Part shown: one piece after another, positions 16,533-24,121 of the stretch
Layout: each line of letters opens with the position of its first letter
Numbering within the stretch: the stretch's first letter is position 1
Source of the DNA: JAJZOM01 sp046703545
GTDB taxonomy: Archaea; Thermoplasmatota; Thermoplasmata; Thermoplasmatales; Thermoplasmataceae
NCBI GenBank assembly: GCA_046703545.1
Contig: JBJKSX010000057.1
Span: forward strand, 1-34,769
Length of the DNA: 34,769 bases
Direction: 5' to 3'
Made by a program: the position numbers and the translations under genes
Notes under the pieces: model-generated
The model's database searches: none
Seen by the model: the letters and a program-made list of their open reading frames with translations, nothing else
What the model was told of the DNA's origin: nothing

Positions 16533-18335
16533 TTACTTCTTTCTTCTGGACAGCACTATTCCAGCCACTGCAGCAATTGCCACGAATGCGCCCAGGGCAA
16601 GGTAGAGCCCCATGTGTGGAGGCAGGCTTGCAGTTCCTGTCGGGCTGGTTCCGGTGGTTGCTGAGGATATGGTTATTGTGTGCTGTGAGAAGTGTGGCAC
16701 GTGGACTATTACCAGTGTCCCGCCAGTGACATTCACATAGTAGAAGGAAGCCTGGGTTGTGCTTGTGGCATTCACCACTGAATTCATGCTGCCTGAAAGT
16801 GTGATGACCTGGTTGTCAAATTTCAGGGTGATCTGCGAATTGTTGCTGATCACATTGTTTGGCACGAATATGGCGAAGTTTGTTCCCTCATGGTTCAGCG
16901 ACCCAACCTTCACTGTTATGCTTCCGGTGGAAACGTTCTGCACATTCACCTGCATCGAGCTGTTGTAGCTTACTGACAGGTTTGAACTGTAGTTGCCTGC
17001 TGATCCAAGGACCACCAGGGCGGCTAGCCTGCCATGGTTTATGGCGTACTGCACTGCTGATGCAACTGGGTGTTCCAACTCCTGGAGCCCAGGAGGCGCA
17101 ACGAATGTCACATGGGCTACTCCGGTCGTGTTTATTGAAATGACGCCTGTAGTGTTGTTCACTGATACGTCTGCTCCGTGCACGAACAGGGAGCTCCTGA
17201 ATGTGCTGTTGTGTATGAGTACGATCGTGGATGAGGCGTGCACATCAAACTGGCTTCCCAGCGAAACTCCTGTGTAGTTAACCGAGGTCGAATTGAGGTT
17301 TTCGTGTTCCACGTCAGTGGACTGCGGCCTGTAGACTGAAATGTTGAGACCAGGGGCTACGGTGTAGGAAAGTGTTCCATTGCTGAGGTATACATTCTGC
17401 ACTAGCGATGGGTTGTCATGCATCTGGTACACAACTGTGTTGTTGGCAGAATAGAACACTCCACCTGCCACTACTGGCTGTCCGCTGAAGAACGAGGGGT
17501 TAGGGTTGTTGTAACCGATGGTTCCGTTTCCAGTTGCCTCAATGCTTGTGAAAACCGTAGCGTTCTGGGCCACATCAGTGTACTGTGATATGACGCCGGT
17601 GGTCGGGTTCACATTGAATGATGCAAATCTACCGGTTACCATTCCCGTTGAAGCGTTGTAGGTGAATTTCTGCCCGTCATGGTTCTGCACTTCCTTCTCT
17701 ATTGTGTCTTTCAGGGCTCCAGCTGGTGACAGTCCAACCAGAACAGGGTTGTACAGGTACTTGCCTGACTGGGAGAATGTTATGCTCTGGGAGCCGTTGG
17801 CAACAGAAACATTCACTGTTGAGAAGAGAATGAAATTGGTGCCGTTCACGGTCAGCTCGTACATGTTGTTGGCGAGGAAGTTTGCAGGCTTCTGCCCAGC
17901 GGTCTTTTCAAGATAGAGCTGCTGGGTTGGAGTCAGGTTAAGCTTGCTCAGAGGGGCGTTGAGGTTCAGCGTTATTGATGCGGCTTGGGTTATTCCCATG
18001 GACTGGGTCGCCATCATGAGTGTGTTCTCATTTCCCGCAGTGAAGACTGTGAGGTTTCCAAAGGTCTTCAGGTTGTCTGAGTTGAAATTCGAAAGGTTTG
18101 AACTCAGGACAAGATTTCCTGATGCACTTACAGAGCTGGCAATTACTGCTTCGGTATTGTCGTTCACGAAGCTCAGGTTGTCTATTGCCCCGGTTGTGGA
18201 ATTCTGATAAACGACAAAATTCCCCACCTGTGTGGCGTTAGGACTCAGAGGTACATCAGCTGTAGCCACCGAGACGGTTGAAACAACCATCAGGAGTGCA
18301 ACTGCAACCAATGCTGCTTGTTTTAGCATGTCCAT
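16533..18335 (-). CDS. Large cell-surface glycoprotein with C-terminal anchor
   Basis: A 600-residue secreted protein. It begins with a signal peptide (MLKQAALVAVALLMVVSTVSVATA), has a very long Ser/Thr/Asn/Val-rich ectodomain with many N-x-S/T sequons, and ends with a Thr-rich linker, one membrane helix (LYLALGAFVAIAAVAGIVL) and the cytoplasmic tail SRRKK. This is the plan of S-layer-like or membrane-anchored surface proteins of Thermoplasmata. I do not identify an enzyme motif or a known domain. The ATG at 18335 (MDMLKQ) is the likely start. It is transcribed alone and ends at a hairpin terminator. Confidence 0.75.
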   Translation of the reverse strand: MDMLKQAALVAVALLMVVSTVSVATADVPLSPNATQVGNFVVYQNSTTGAIDNLSFVNDNTEAVIASSVSASGNLVLSSNLSNFNSDNLKTFGNLTVFTAGNENTLMMATQSMGITQAASITLNLNAPLSKLNLTPTQQLYLEKTAGQKPANFLANNMYELTVNGTNFILFSTVNVSVANGSQSITFSQSGKYLYNPVLVGLSPAGALKDTIEKEVQNHDGQKFTYNASTGMVTGRFASFNVNPTTGVISQYTDVAQNATVFTSIEATGNGTIGYNNPNPSFFSGQPVVAGGVFYSANNTVVYQMHDNPSLVQNVYLSNGTLSYTVAPGLNISVYRPQSTDVEHENLNSTSVNYTGVSLGSQFDVHASSTIVLIHNSTFRSSLFVHGADVSVNNTTGVISINTTGVAHVTFVAPPGLQELEHPVASAVQYAINHGRLAALVVLGSAGNYSSNLSVSYNSSMQVNVQNVSTGSITVKVGSLNHEGTNFAIFVPNNVISNNSQITLKFDNQVITLSGSMNSVVNATSTTQASFYYVNVTGGTLVIVHVPHFSQHTITISSATTGTSPTGTASLPPHMGLYLALGAFVAIAAVAGIVLSRRKK

Positions 18336-18519
18336 TGGATTTGAACTTAGCTATACATCTTTATTGGTACAATTCTGCATGTTTTGGTGTTCGCATGGAT
18401 TTAAAAACCTGCATTATAGCTTATTTTCAGAAAATCTAGATTTTCAATTTTGGTTATTTCCAGACAACGCAGCCAGATTTCCCGAAAGGGAAGTTAATAA
18501 TATGTTGAAATCCTCTTGG

Positions 18520-18563
18520 TGCCAACAGGTCTCCCGTTTGGCACTGAAGACCTGAGTTTGGCA
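18520..18563. promoter_or_regulatory. Nested inverted and direct repeats upstream of the 53-residue protein gene
   Basis: TGCCAA (18520), AGGTCT (18527), TTTGGCA (18537), AGACCT (18548) and TTTGGCA (18557) are interleaved: the two TTTGGCA copies are spaced exactly 20 bases, TGCCAA is their inverse, and AGGTCT/AGACCT pair with each other. The block ends directly before a TATA-like AATAAATATTATAT (18564-18577). This suits a multi-site operator; a hairpin in an unseen RNA is the alternative. Confidence 0.5.
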
Positions 18564-18601
18564 AATAAATATTATATCACAGTTAATTTAGGGTGGAGAT
18601 C

Positions 18602-18763
18602 ATGGGCGACAAACTGGCAGAAGTTGAAGTTTCCAAAGACGGAGAAATGTATTTCGCTAAAATAGTGCTTCCCACGGGCGAAGTTATCACGCTGGAAAAC
18701 GAAGATTTTGAGGAAGTCCTGGAGCAGGTAGCAAACGACCTTCAGGACAGATTCGTGTCATAG
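18602..18763 (+). CDS. Small acidic protein (53 residues) upstream of tRNA-Ser
   Basis: ATG at 18602 follows GGTGGAGATC and a TATA element, and the frame runs MGDKLAEVEVSKDG ... EVITLENEDFEEVLEQ ... QDRFVS to TAG at 18761-18763. The pattern is a beta hairpin (EVEVSKDGEMYFAKIVLP, TGEVITLEN) followed by an acidic amphipathic helix, so it looks like a folded protein. I do not recognise the family. Its stop codon is immediately followed, with no spacer, by the first base of tRNA-Ser, so the two are almost certainly on one transcript. Confidence 0.8.
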   Translation: MGDKLAEVEVSKDGEMYFAKIVLPTGEVITLENEDFEEVLEQVANDLQDRFVS

Positions 18764-18845
18764 GCGAGGATGGCCCAGCGGTACGGCGGCAGCCTGCTAA
18801 GCTGTTTCTCTTATGAGAGCGGGGGTTCAAATCCCCCTCCTCGCG
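18764..18845 (+). tRNA. tRNA-Ser (anticodon GCT)
   Basis: The acceptor stem pairs GCGAGGA with TCCTCGC, with discriminator G. The anticodon arm GCAGC-CTGCTAA-GCTGT gives anticodon GCT, reading AGC/AGT serine codons. A long variable arm (TTCTCTTATGAGAG) and the T-arm GGGGGTTCAAATCCCCC complete a class II tRNA. It begins directly after the stop codon of the 53-residue protein and is followed by CTTTTCC. CCA is not encoded. Confidence 0.95.
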
Positions 18846-18934
18846 CTTTTCCTATTTCGATGTTCTGAGCAGACCTGCTTCTAGAACTGCAAGCAAAAAT
18901 GCATATTTTTAAAAATGAAAGTAAAAAAGGAAAA

Positions 18935-19405
18935 TTAGGGTTCTATTTTTTTGATGATCTGCCCGAAACCCTTTAGCATAGCAATAAGCACCGACATTGC
19001 AAGTCTTATGTCCTCGTCGGAAAGCAGGTTGCTTACCCTCATCGGAGAGTATTTCTTGGGATTTCTAACGGCATCCTGCACGTTGTCGGTTATGTTCTCG
19101 AAGTTGAACATCACTCCCTTTATGAAATCAGAGTTCTTTTCCGAGGCCATTGCGCCCATCACTGAAATCAGGACATTCATGGTCTTGAGCAGGGAAACTG
19201 TGAATTCCTTTGAGGAAAAGAATTTTCCAAGGAAGTCCACGTCCGTTGGCACATAGTCCTGGACAACGCCTCCCATCAGGTCCACTATTCCCGCTGATTT
19301 CAGCTTCTCAAGCATGTTCATGAGGGTCTTCAGCACATCTGCATTGTCCATGACGCGCACAAGCAGGTCTTCCATTTCGTCTCCCATGAGATCAGGTCTT
19401 TCCAA
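18935..19405 (-). CDS. DUF1641 protein of a sulfur/SQR cluster
   Basis: A helical protein of 156 residues matching the DUF1641 family, with the central GIVDLMGGVVQDYV, the repeated amphipathic helices LLKTMNVLISVMGAM, and LLSDEDIRLAMSVLIAMLKGFG. DUF1641 proteins often sit next to SQR-like flavoproteins; their role is unknown. Here the start codon follows directly after the stop of the SQR-like gene, making it the last gene of the dsrE-tusA-SQR-DUF1641 operon. Confidence 0.8.
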   Translation of the reverse strand: MERPDLMGDEMEDLLVRVMDNADVLKTLMNMLEKLKSAGIVDLMGGVVQDYVPTDVDFLGKFFSSKEFTVSLLKTMNVLISVMGAMASEKNSDFIKGVMFNFENITDNVQDAVRNPKKYSPMRVSNLLSDEDIRLAMSVLIAMLKGFGQIIKKIEP

Positions 19406-20542
19406 TTACATCACTCCCCTAAGCATTCCACTGAAGTATGTGTCCGCAGACGTCCACTTCAGGATATAGTCAAGCTTGCTCTGGAACACCGCCCTGGGCG
19501 GCCTGGTGTATGAGAAATACAGTGTGAACGCCTTCTCGTCTCCGGTGACAGTTGTGCAAGCCACAGACCCGTCATATTCCGCTTCAGAAACGAATCCAGA
19601 AATTTCCGAGGCAATCCTTCCAGCGAGATATTCTGCCTGGAAGTGTGCGGTTGCACCTGCTTTAGATATTGGCAGGTCAGTTGCATCACCTATGACAAAC
19701 ACATTGTCATAGTTCCCGTAATTGAGCTTGTTCCTGTCCACTTCGATGTAACCGTACTCATCTGCAAGGCCGGATTTTGTGATCACTTCCTGGCCCTTGT
19801 GAGGTGGAACCAGTATGAGCATATCGTATGGGAGCTCCTCACCCTCAAGCGAAGTCACGACCTTCTTGTCCGCCTCTATGCTTTCCATGTTGAACAGGGT
19901 GTGGTATTCCACATCTCTTTCATCAAACAGCTTCTGTACATGTTCTGAAACGTTCTCCATTGTGAACACACGGTTCAACGGGAACATGTAGTGGAGCTCT
20001 GTCTTGTCCCTTATGCCCCTTCTTCTCAGGTACCTGTCAAGCTGGAAGGTGAATTCGTATGGGGCCGGCGGGCACTGGTATGGGATGCTTGACGGCCCAA
20101 TGACAATTTTTCCGCCCTTGAACCCGGCCAGTTTCTTGCCCAGCTCAAGCGAGCCTTCAAGTGTGTAGAAGTGTGATGCCTCCTTCTGGAAGTTTGGTAT
20201 CTCCTCGGGCACAAGCCTGTCGCCCGTGGCAATAATGAGGTAGTCGTAGGTGAAGTCGCGGCCGGAATCCGTCTTGACGCTCCTGTTCTCCACATCAATT
20301 GCGGTCACCGTGTCCCTCACGAAATTGATCCCGTAATTGAACAGGAACTCCGTCTTCTTGACACTGTCCTTGTAGTTCTTTATTCCAAGGGGGATGTGTA
20401 TTCCGTCCGGCTTGAAATAATGGAATTTTGAATTCCCTATGACAGTGATTTCAGCATCTTCCCTCTTTATGAGGAATCTCAGTTTGTTTGAAATTATGGT
20501 CCCTGCGGCACCGTCCCCAAGGACCAGAATATTGGAAGTCAT
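19406..20542 (-). CDS. Sulfide:quinone oxidoreductase-like flavoprotein
   Basis: A flavoprotein of the pyridine nucleotide-disulfide oxidoreductase fold and SQR type. It begins NILVLGDGAAGTIISNKL (FAD-binding GxGxxG, slightly altered to GDGAAG), has the second motif YDYLIIATGDRLVPEEI, and VFVIGDATDLPISKAG near residue 290. Two cysteines are visible: Cys157 in PYQCPPAPYEF, a known SQR site, and a second around residue 337 in SVACTTVTG. The third cysteine of some SQRs is absent. It likely passes electrons from sulfide or persulfide to quinone at the membrane surface. ATG at 20542 follows the ribosome site AGGTGAGG; the frame also opens at GTG 20554. Confidence 0.8.
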   Translation of the reverse strand: MTSNILVLGDGAAGTIISNKLRFLIKREDAEITVIGNSKFHYFKPDGIHIPLGIKNYKDSVKKTEFLFNYGINFVRDTVTAIDVENRSVKTDSGRDFTYDYLIIATGDRLVPEEIPNFQKEASHFYTLEGSLELGKKLAGFKGGKIVIGPSSIPYQCPPAPYEFTFQLDRYLRRRGIRDKTELHYMFPLNRVFTMENVSEHVQKLFDERDVEYHTLFNMESIEADKKVVTSLEGEELPYDMLILVPPHKGQEVITKSGLADEYGYIEVDRNKLNYGNYDNVFVIGDATDLPISKAGATAHFQAEYLAGRIASEISGFVSEAEYDGSVACTTVTGDEKAFTLYFSYTRPPRAVFQSKLDYILKWTSADTYFSGMLRGVM

Positions 20543-20550
20543 TTCCGACC

Positions 20551-20793
20551 TCACCTGGTTTTTTTCATGACTATCTCGTAATAGCCATCCCTGTCGAACA
20601 CGCCCAGAAGTTCATTTCCAGACTTGTCAATCCAGGCCGGGGCATCCCTCTTGGTGCCCGTATCAGTTGAGTAAAGTGAGATCACGTCGTTCACCTCAGA
20701 TTTCTTGTAGGCCTTGATGAGTTCCATCAGTGGGCCGGGGCAGAAAGCTCCCCTGGCATCCACAACTTTCGTTGGTTTTATTTCTTCAGCCAT
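20551..20793 (-). CDS. TusA-family sulfurtransferase
   Basis: An 80-residue TusA/SirA fold protein with the invariant AFCPGPLMELIKAYK motif (active-site Cys in CPxP) after a short VVDARG strand. Such proteins carry persulfide sulfur between partners. The start MAEEIKPTK at 20793 has GAGGTGAGG six bases upstream. It follows the DsrE-family gene by 10 bases and precedes the SQR-like gene almost without gap, so a relay of sulfane sulfur DsrE-TusA is likely; thiosulfate or polysulfide metabolism is an inference from this arrangement in other archaea. Confidence 0.9.
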   Translation of the reverse strand: MAEEIKPTKVVDARGAFCPGPLMELIKAYKKSEVNDVISLYSTDTGTKRDAPAWIDKSGNELLGVFDRDGYYEIVMKKTR

Positions 20794-20803
20794 TTTCCTC
20801 ACC

Positions 20804-21214
20804 TCACACGAACATCGTCATGGAGTCTTTTGACATTGAAACAAACTCATTCACGCCAATGATGTCATCAACTATGGGATCCAGGTCCTCTTTCTTGACC
20901 CCCATCATCTCGCCGAACATTGCGCATGCATATACCTTAATGTTTCCTACTTCCTTTGCGTCATTCAGCATTGAAATCCAGCCCGGAATGTTGTTTTTCT
21001 TGATCAGCGAAAACACCTGATCCTTCATGGGCTGGCCGTCATAGCTTACGTCAGGTGGAAGCGGCGGGGTCTTCATGGTCTTGGTGAGTCCCCAGAATGT
21101 GACAAATATATCCACATCCATGTTATTTGCAACAGCGCCGGATGCCATAATTGCAGTAGCCATAAGCTTATCCTCTGTTCCAGAGAATACCACTAGAGAC
21201 ATTTTTTCAGCCAT
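20804..21214 (-). CDS. DsrE-family (DsrE2-like) sulfur carrier protein
   Basis: The DsrE/peroxiredoxin-like fold is indicated by MSLVVFSGTEDKLMATAIMASGA, VDIFVTFWGLTKTMK, and the conserved cysteine Cys97 in KVYACAMFGEMMGV, typical of the DsrE2 subgroup. These proteins bind persulfide or thiosulfonate sulfur. It is the first gene of the minus-strand operon dsrE-tusA-SQR-DUF1641 and is preceded by a ribosome site (AGGTGATAC) and AT-rich sequence. No heterodisulfide reductase-like or dsrAB genes are in the window. Confidence 0.85.
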   Translation of the reverse strand: MAEKMSLVVFSGTEDKLMATAIMASGAVANNMDVDIFVTFWGLTKTMKTPPLPPDVSYDGQPMKDQVFSLIKKNNIPGWISMLNDAKEVGNIKVYACAMFGEMMGVKKEDLDPIVDDIIGVNEFVSMSKDSMTMFV

Positions 21215-21429
21215 AGTATCACCTCTAAAAAATCATATAACATTAAATGAAACAGTTACCTCACATATTATGAAGCCAACTATTTAGGGCATAAGGCATA
21301 TGTATTTTGCTTTTTCATGAAGTTCTGGCCACACTTCTAATGGACCCAGATCGCAGAATGCAATGGCGCATCCAGGTTATTTATTGGCTGGAGTTATAGA
21401 AATGAAGTAATGGGAATGTGTCCTTGCCT

Positions 21430-21636
21430 TCATATTCCTGTGGCACTGGTGTCTATTCTTCTTATCTCCCTGTGGAGTAGGTCCCTGAAATCCTCATAAT
21501 TTTCGGCCTGGACAAGCACGTTCTGTATCATTCCCATGTCCTGCTCCAGCTGCTCTTTCTTGCCCTGCTCATAACCTCTCCTGTATATGGCATTGACATT
21601 TGACCCGTAGATTGTGGTCTGGTTCTCGTATTCCAT
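21430..21636 (-). CDS. Small helical protein, unknown
   Basis: 68 residues starting MEYENQTTIYGSN, with AGGTGAAATC upstream of the ATG as ribosome site. The sequence is hydrophilic and mostly helical, with a basic RRGYEQGKKEQLEQ stretch followed by LVQAENYEDFRDLLHREIRR. I do not recognise it. It is isolated between the sulfur operon and a membrane protein gene. Confidence 0.5.
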   Translation of the reverse strand: MEYENQTTIYGSNVNAIYRRGYEQGKKEQLEQDMGMIQNVLVQAENYEDFRDLLHREIRRIDTSATGI

Positions 21637-21760
21637 GATTTCACCTACATAACCGGATTATCTAATCAAACCGGTCAGGAAGAAAAATGAGTAAGTGACG
21701 GCAAAACAGCCCCCCCTTTCACTGATGTTCACTGAATTATAATTTGCAGCGTTCATAAAC

Positions 21761-22150
21761 TCAGGAGGGGGGATGCTCCATGGAAGGCTTCTGCTCTGAG
21801 TTTCTGGGCTTGGGTTTCCAGACATATCCCATGATTCCGCCAAGGAATGCAAACACGAATCCAAGGAAAAGGCCTCCTGATGTGCCATACCAGCTTGCAA
21901 ATGAAAGAATTATGATGATAATTCCGTAGATGCGGTTCCTCTTCAGGTCCAGGAACATGAGTGTGCTGAAGGCAATTATGAGAACTCCCCAAAGTGTGCC
22001 CGCGATCACTTCGGCAAGGTCAACCGTGGTGGTGTCGCCGCCAAACAGGACCAGCCTCATGCCTATCAACCCTACGTATAGAATAACCAGTCCGCCAATT
22101 CCAGCAACTATGGAGGCGTCGAGGTTCCTGTCTCTGATCTGGACTTTCAT
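21761..22150 (-). CDS. Four-helix membrane protein, DUF6114-like
   Basis: A 129-residue protein with four hydrophobic helices (about residues 12-36, 46-68, 73-88 and 93-112) and a polar C-terminal tail of Lys, Pro and Ser. The glycine-rich last helices (GGLFLGFVFAFLGGIMGYVW) resemble small archaeal membrane proteins grouped as DUF6114, but that assignment is tentative. A stop-to-start spacing of about 90 bases and the archaellin terminator separate it from the archaellin gene. Confidence 0.55.
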   Translation of the reverse strand: MKVQIRDRNLDASIVAGIGGLVILYVGLIGMRLVLFGGDTTTVDLAEVIAGTLWGVLIIAFSTLMFLDLKRNRIYGIIIIILSFASWYGTSGGLFLGFVFAFLGGIMGYVWKPKPRNSEQKPSMEHPPS

Positions 22151-22210
22151 GAATTAAGAGGATGATAACTAGAGAATATTTAACTGATTAGAAAAAGAAA
22201 GGAAAGCTAA

Positions 22211-22232
22211 CCTCCCATCGGCCAATGGGAGG
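22211..22232 (-). terminator. Hairpin terminator after archaellin
   Basis: CCTCCCAT-CGGCCA-ATGGGAGG is a perfect 8-bp inverted repeat starting 12 bases after the archaellin stop codon. On the minus strand it is followed by a T/C-rich tract (CTTTCCTTTCTTTTTC), the usual archaeal termination signal. Strong structured termination fits a highly expressed filament gene. Confidence 0.7.
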
Positions 22233-22243
22233 CAGCGAGGTGT

Positions 22244-22969
22244 CTACTGCAGCGTGATTGCGTTAGATATAAATGCCTCTGGTGCTACAAAGTTGATTGT
22301 AGTAGACACACCTGTTTCAGGCGTTAACTGCCCTGTAACTCCCTCATTCTGGGTAAGATTTGACCCGAATGTGTTTGTCACATTCACAATAATGGCGGCC
22401 TGAGCCCCGCGTGAAAGAACCGGATAGTGCGCAGTCAATCCATGCTGTGGATCTGTGATCCCAACAACTCCAAAGTTGGTTGGATTTCCATTGGCACTGC
22501 TCAAGTTATTCCACACTGACGACCCGAACAAATTCTGAGTCCCCTGTCCTGATACGGTCTCAAAAACAGAGCTATTGTATATCAAGACGGAGGTGACTCC
22601 GTTAAGTGTGAGGGTCAAGCTCACGTTGCCCAGATCCACTGAATTACCTCCAGTGTTAAGGCTCACCAATATTGCGAGATAGGAAACTCCACCTGCCTCA
22701 GGCGGGTTGGAGCTGTCGTATCCTACAATCTGATTAACAATTATCCCTGTAGACACCTGGCTTATTGTAGTTGTTCCTGTGCTTTGGGCTCTCTGCTGCA
22801 GTATACCCGCAGTGTGTATGAGAACCGACGCAGCTACAGCAGCAACTAGGACAAGGGCAATGAAGATGATCAGGACGCCTATTCCTGTTTCTGCCTTTTC
22901 ATCAGCCTTGACAGTGAACTGCCTCTTGACAGACCTGTAAAGGTTGACCAGACTTCTTCTTGTGTTCAT
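22244..22969 (-). CDS. Archaellin (archaeal flagellin)
   Basis: The type III signal and N-terminal filament helix are clear: a long basic leader ending KADEKA, then ETGIGVLIIFIALVLVAAVA with the E/GIG and hydrophobic helix that assembles the archaellum core. Processing would be after Ala26, where most archaellins have Gly. The ectodomain (residues about 60-241) is rich in Thr, Ser, Asn and Gly with several N-x-S/T sequons. The gene is not accompanied here by arlC-J or a peptidase, so it is a lone structural gene in this window. A strong TATA (TTTATATAC, about 23023-23031) lies upstream. Confidence 0.92.
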   Translation of the reverse strand: MNTRRSLVNLYRSVKRQFTVKADEKAETGIGVLIIFIALVLVAAVAASVLIHTAGILQQRAQSTGTTTISQVSTGIIVNQIVGYDSSNPPEAGGVSYLAILVSLNTGGNSVDLGNVSLTLTLNGVTSVLIYNSSVFETVSGQGTQNLFGSSVWNNLSSANGNPTNFGVVGITDPQHGLTAHYPVLSRGAQAAIIVNVTNTFGSNLTQNEGVTGQLTPETGVSTTINFVAPEAFISNAITLQ

Positions 22970-23044
22970 TACATATACCCCGTTATGTGTGCTCGTAGGA
23001 GCTTATGTATATCCTTATGTCTGTATATAAACGGCTAAACGCTG

Positions 23045-23067
23045 GGAACGAAATTATTTCGCATTCC
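23045..23067. promoter_or_regulatory. Palindrome in the archaellin / IS481-like intergenic region
   Basis: GGAA-CGAAAT-T-ATTTCG-cat-TTCC contains a perfect 13-base core (CGAAAT, one base, ATTTCG) flanked by GGAA and TTCC. It sits about 15 bases upstream of the archaellin TATA box on the minus strand and about 120 bases before the divergent transposase-like gene. This is where an archaeal activator or a shared regulator of a divergent pair would bind. Confidence 0.45.
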
Positions 23068-23185
23068 TTGAAAAACTTTTGCATGGCTACATACATAAAT
23101 ATAGGCTAATTAATTACAGCAGAACCGCTCTATTCCTATACAGAAAACACTTTTAGGTCTCATAGGGCATTGTAATTTGATATCA

Positions 23186-24049
23186 ATGCTAAGCACTGAC
23201 GACAAGAAATTCATAATAAAGAGTGTCGAAAATGGATACAAGGTCAGTGATCTCGCTAAGATGTTCAATGTGACACCCAGAAGGGTGCAGCAGATATTGA
23301 AGGAAGATGTTAGCGGCGAAAACTCCAGAAGAAAATTTTCCACACTCACGCAGGAAGAAGCAAAAGAGATCGAGAATCTATGGGTTAATTACAAGATTGG
23401 GTCGAGAACAATCTATTACCTCATGAAGAGCAAGGGGCGCAATGTTTCGTATTACCAGATATATAATTTCATGCGGAACCACAACATGATACGGACAAAA
23501 AGAACTTCCAAGGACAACGGAAAGGGCCATGCCCATGAGGAACCACTCACAACCATCTACATGGATTACCACCAGACAGCCATGGACAACCCCTATGCGA
23601 TCGTATGCGTGGACATGGCCACAAAGAAGATCCTCTCTATTGTGGAATCAAGGAAGATCACCAAGGAAGTCATGCAGTCCCTGGTTGATTCTATGACCAG
23701 CTTCACCAGCGAGAACAACCTGACTGCCAAGAACCTTCACTTGAGAAGCGGAGTTCTGAGCATCCTGTATGGGGCAACCGACCTCAGATACAGCATGAAG
23801 AAGTCCGGAGTGGAGCATGTTGAGGCTGACAAGCACGGAAACAGGGTTCACCTGGCACTTTCCAGGCTATGGCAGAACTACGACAAGTTCAGGTGGACAT
23901 TTGAAGGCCCGGAGAACTTCATGTATTGGTACAATAACAGGCCAATCATAAACAGAGTGAACAACAAGGTGACAACTCCAAACGAGATAATGGACAGTTA
24001 CCTGGACCAGCACCAATCGTACCCTATTCCTACCGAAAACACCACCTAG
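23186..24049 (+). CDS. IS481-like transposase/integrase homologue with lost catalytic residues
   Basis: The N-terminal helix-turn-helix (KVSDLAKMFNVTPRRVQQIL, residues 19-38) and a linker HTH are followed by an integrase-core (rve) fold: IYMDYHQTAMDNPYAIVCVD with the first aspartate (127), and the C-terminal FMYWYNNRPIINR typical of IS481-like enzymes. The second aspartate (usually DNGTEF) is replaced by LHLRSGVLSI, and the glutamate motif (NGKVERF) reads GNRVHLAL. The frame is intact over 287 residues, so it looks retained as a DNA-binding protein rather than decaying. ATG at 23186 is preferred to TTG 23177. No terminal inverted repeats were seen around it. Confidence 0.7.
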   Translation: MLSTDDKKFIIKSVENGYKVSDLAKMFNVTPRRVQQILKEDVSGENSRRKFSTLTQEEAKEIENLWVNYKIGSRTIYYLMKSKGRNVSYYQIYNFMRNHNMIRTKRTSKDNGKGHAHEEPLTTIYMDYHQTAMDNPYAIVCVDMATKKILSIVESRKITKEVMQSLVDSMTSFTSENNLTAKNLHLRSGVLSILYGATDLRYSMKKSGVEHVEADKHGNRVHLALSRLWQNYDKFRWTFEGPENFMYWYNNRPIINRVNNKVTTPNEIMDSYLDQHQSYPIPTENTT

Positions 24050-24058
24050 GGGAAGGCC

Positions 24059-24081
24059 GGGAGGGCATTGCCAGCCCTCCC
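24059..24081. terminator. Hairpin terminator between convergent genes
   Basis: GGGAGGGC-ATTGCCA-GCCCTCCC is a perfect 8-bp stem with a 7-base loop just past the stop of the IS481-like gene and near the end of the convergent ABC ATPase gene. It can act in both directions. Confidence 0.5.
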
Positions 24082-24121
24082 CCATCTTCCTTCAGTTCGT
24101 CAAAGTATCCCGCATCCCAGC

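Noticed and set aside
16759..18207. Several plus-strand frames opposite the surface glycoprotein
   Set aside because: Low-complexity Ser/Thr-rich coding on the minus strand leaves few stops on the other strand; these are shadows.
23100..24100. Active insertion sequence with terminal inverted repeats
   Set aside because: No matching inverted ends or target duplications were seen around the transposase-like gene, and the catalytic residues are lost; the 24059-24081 repeat is a simple terminator hairpin.
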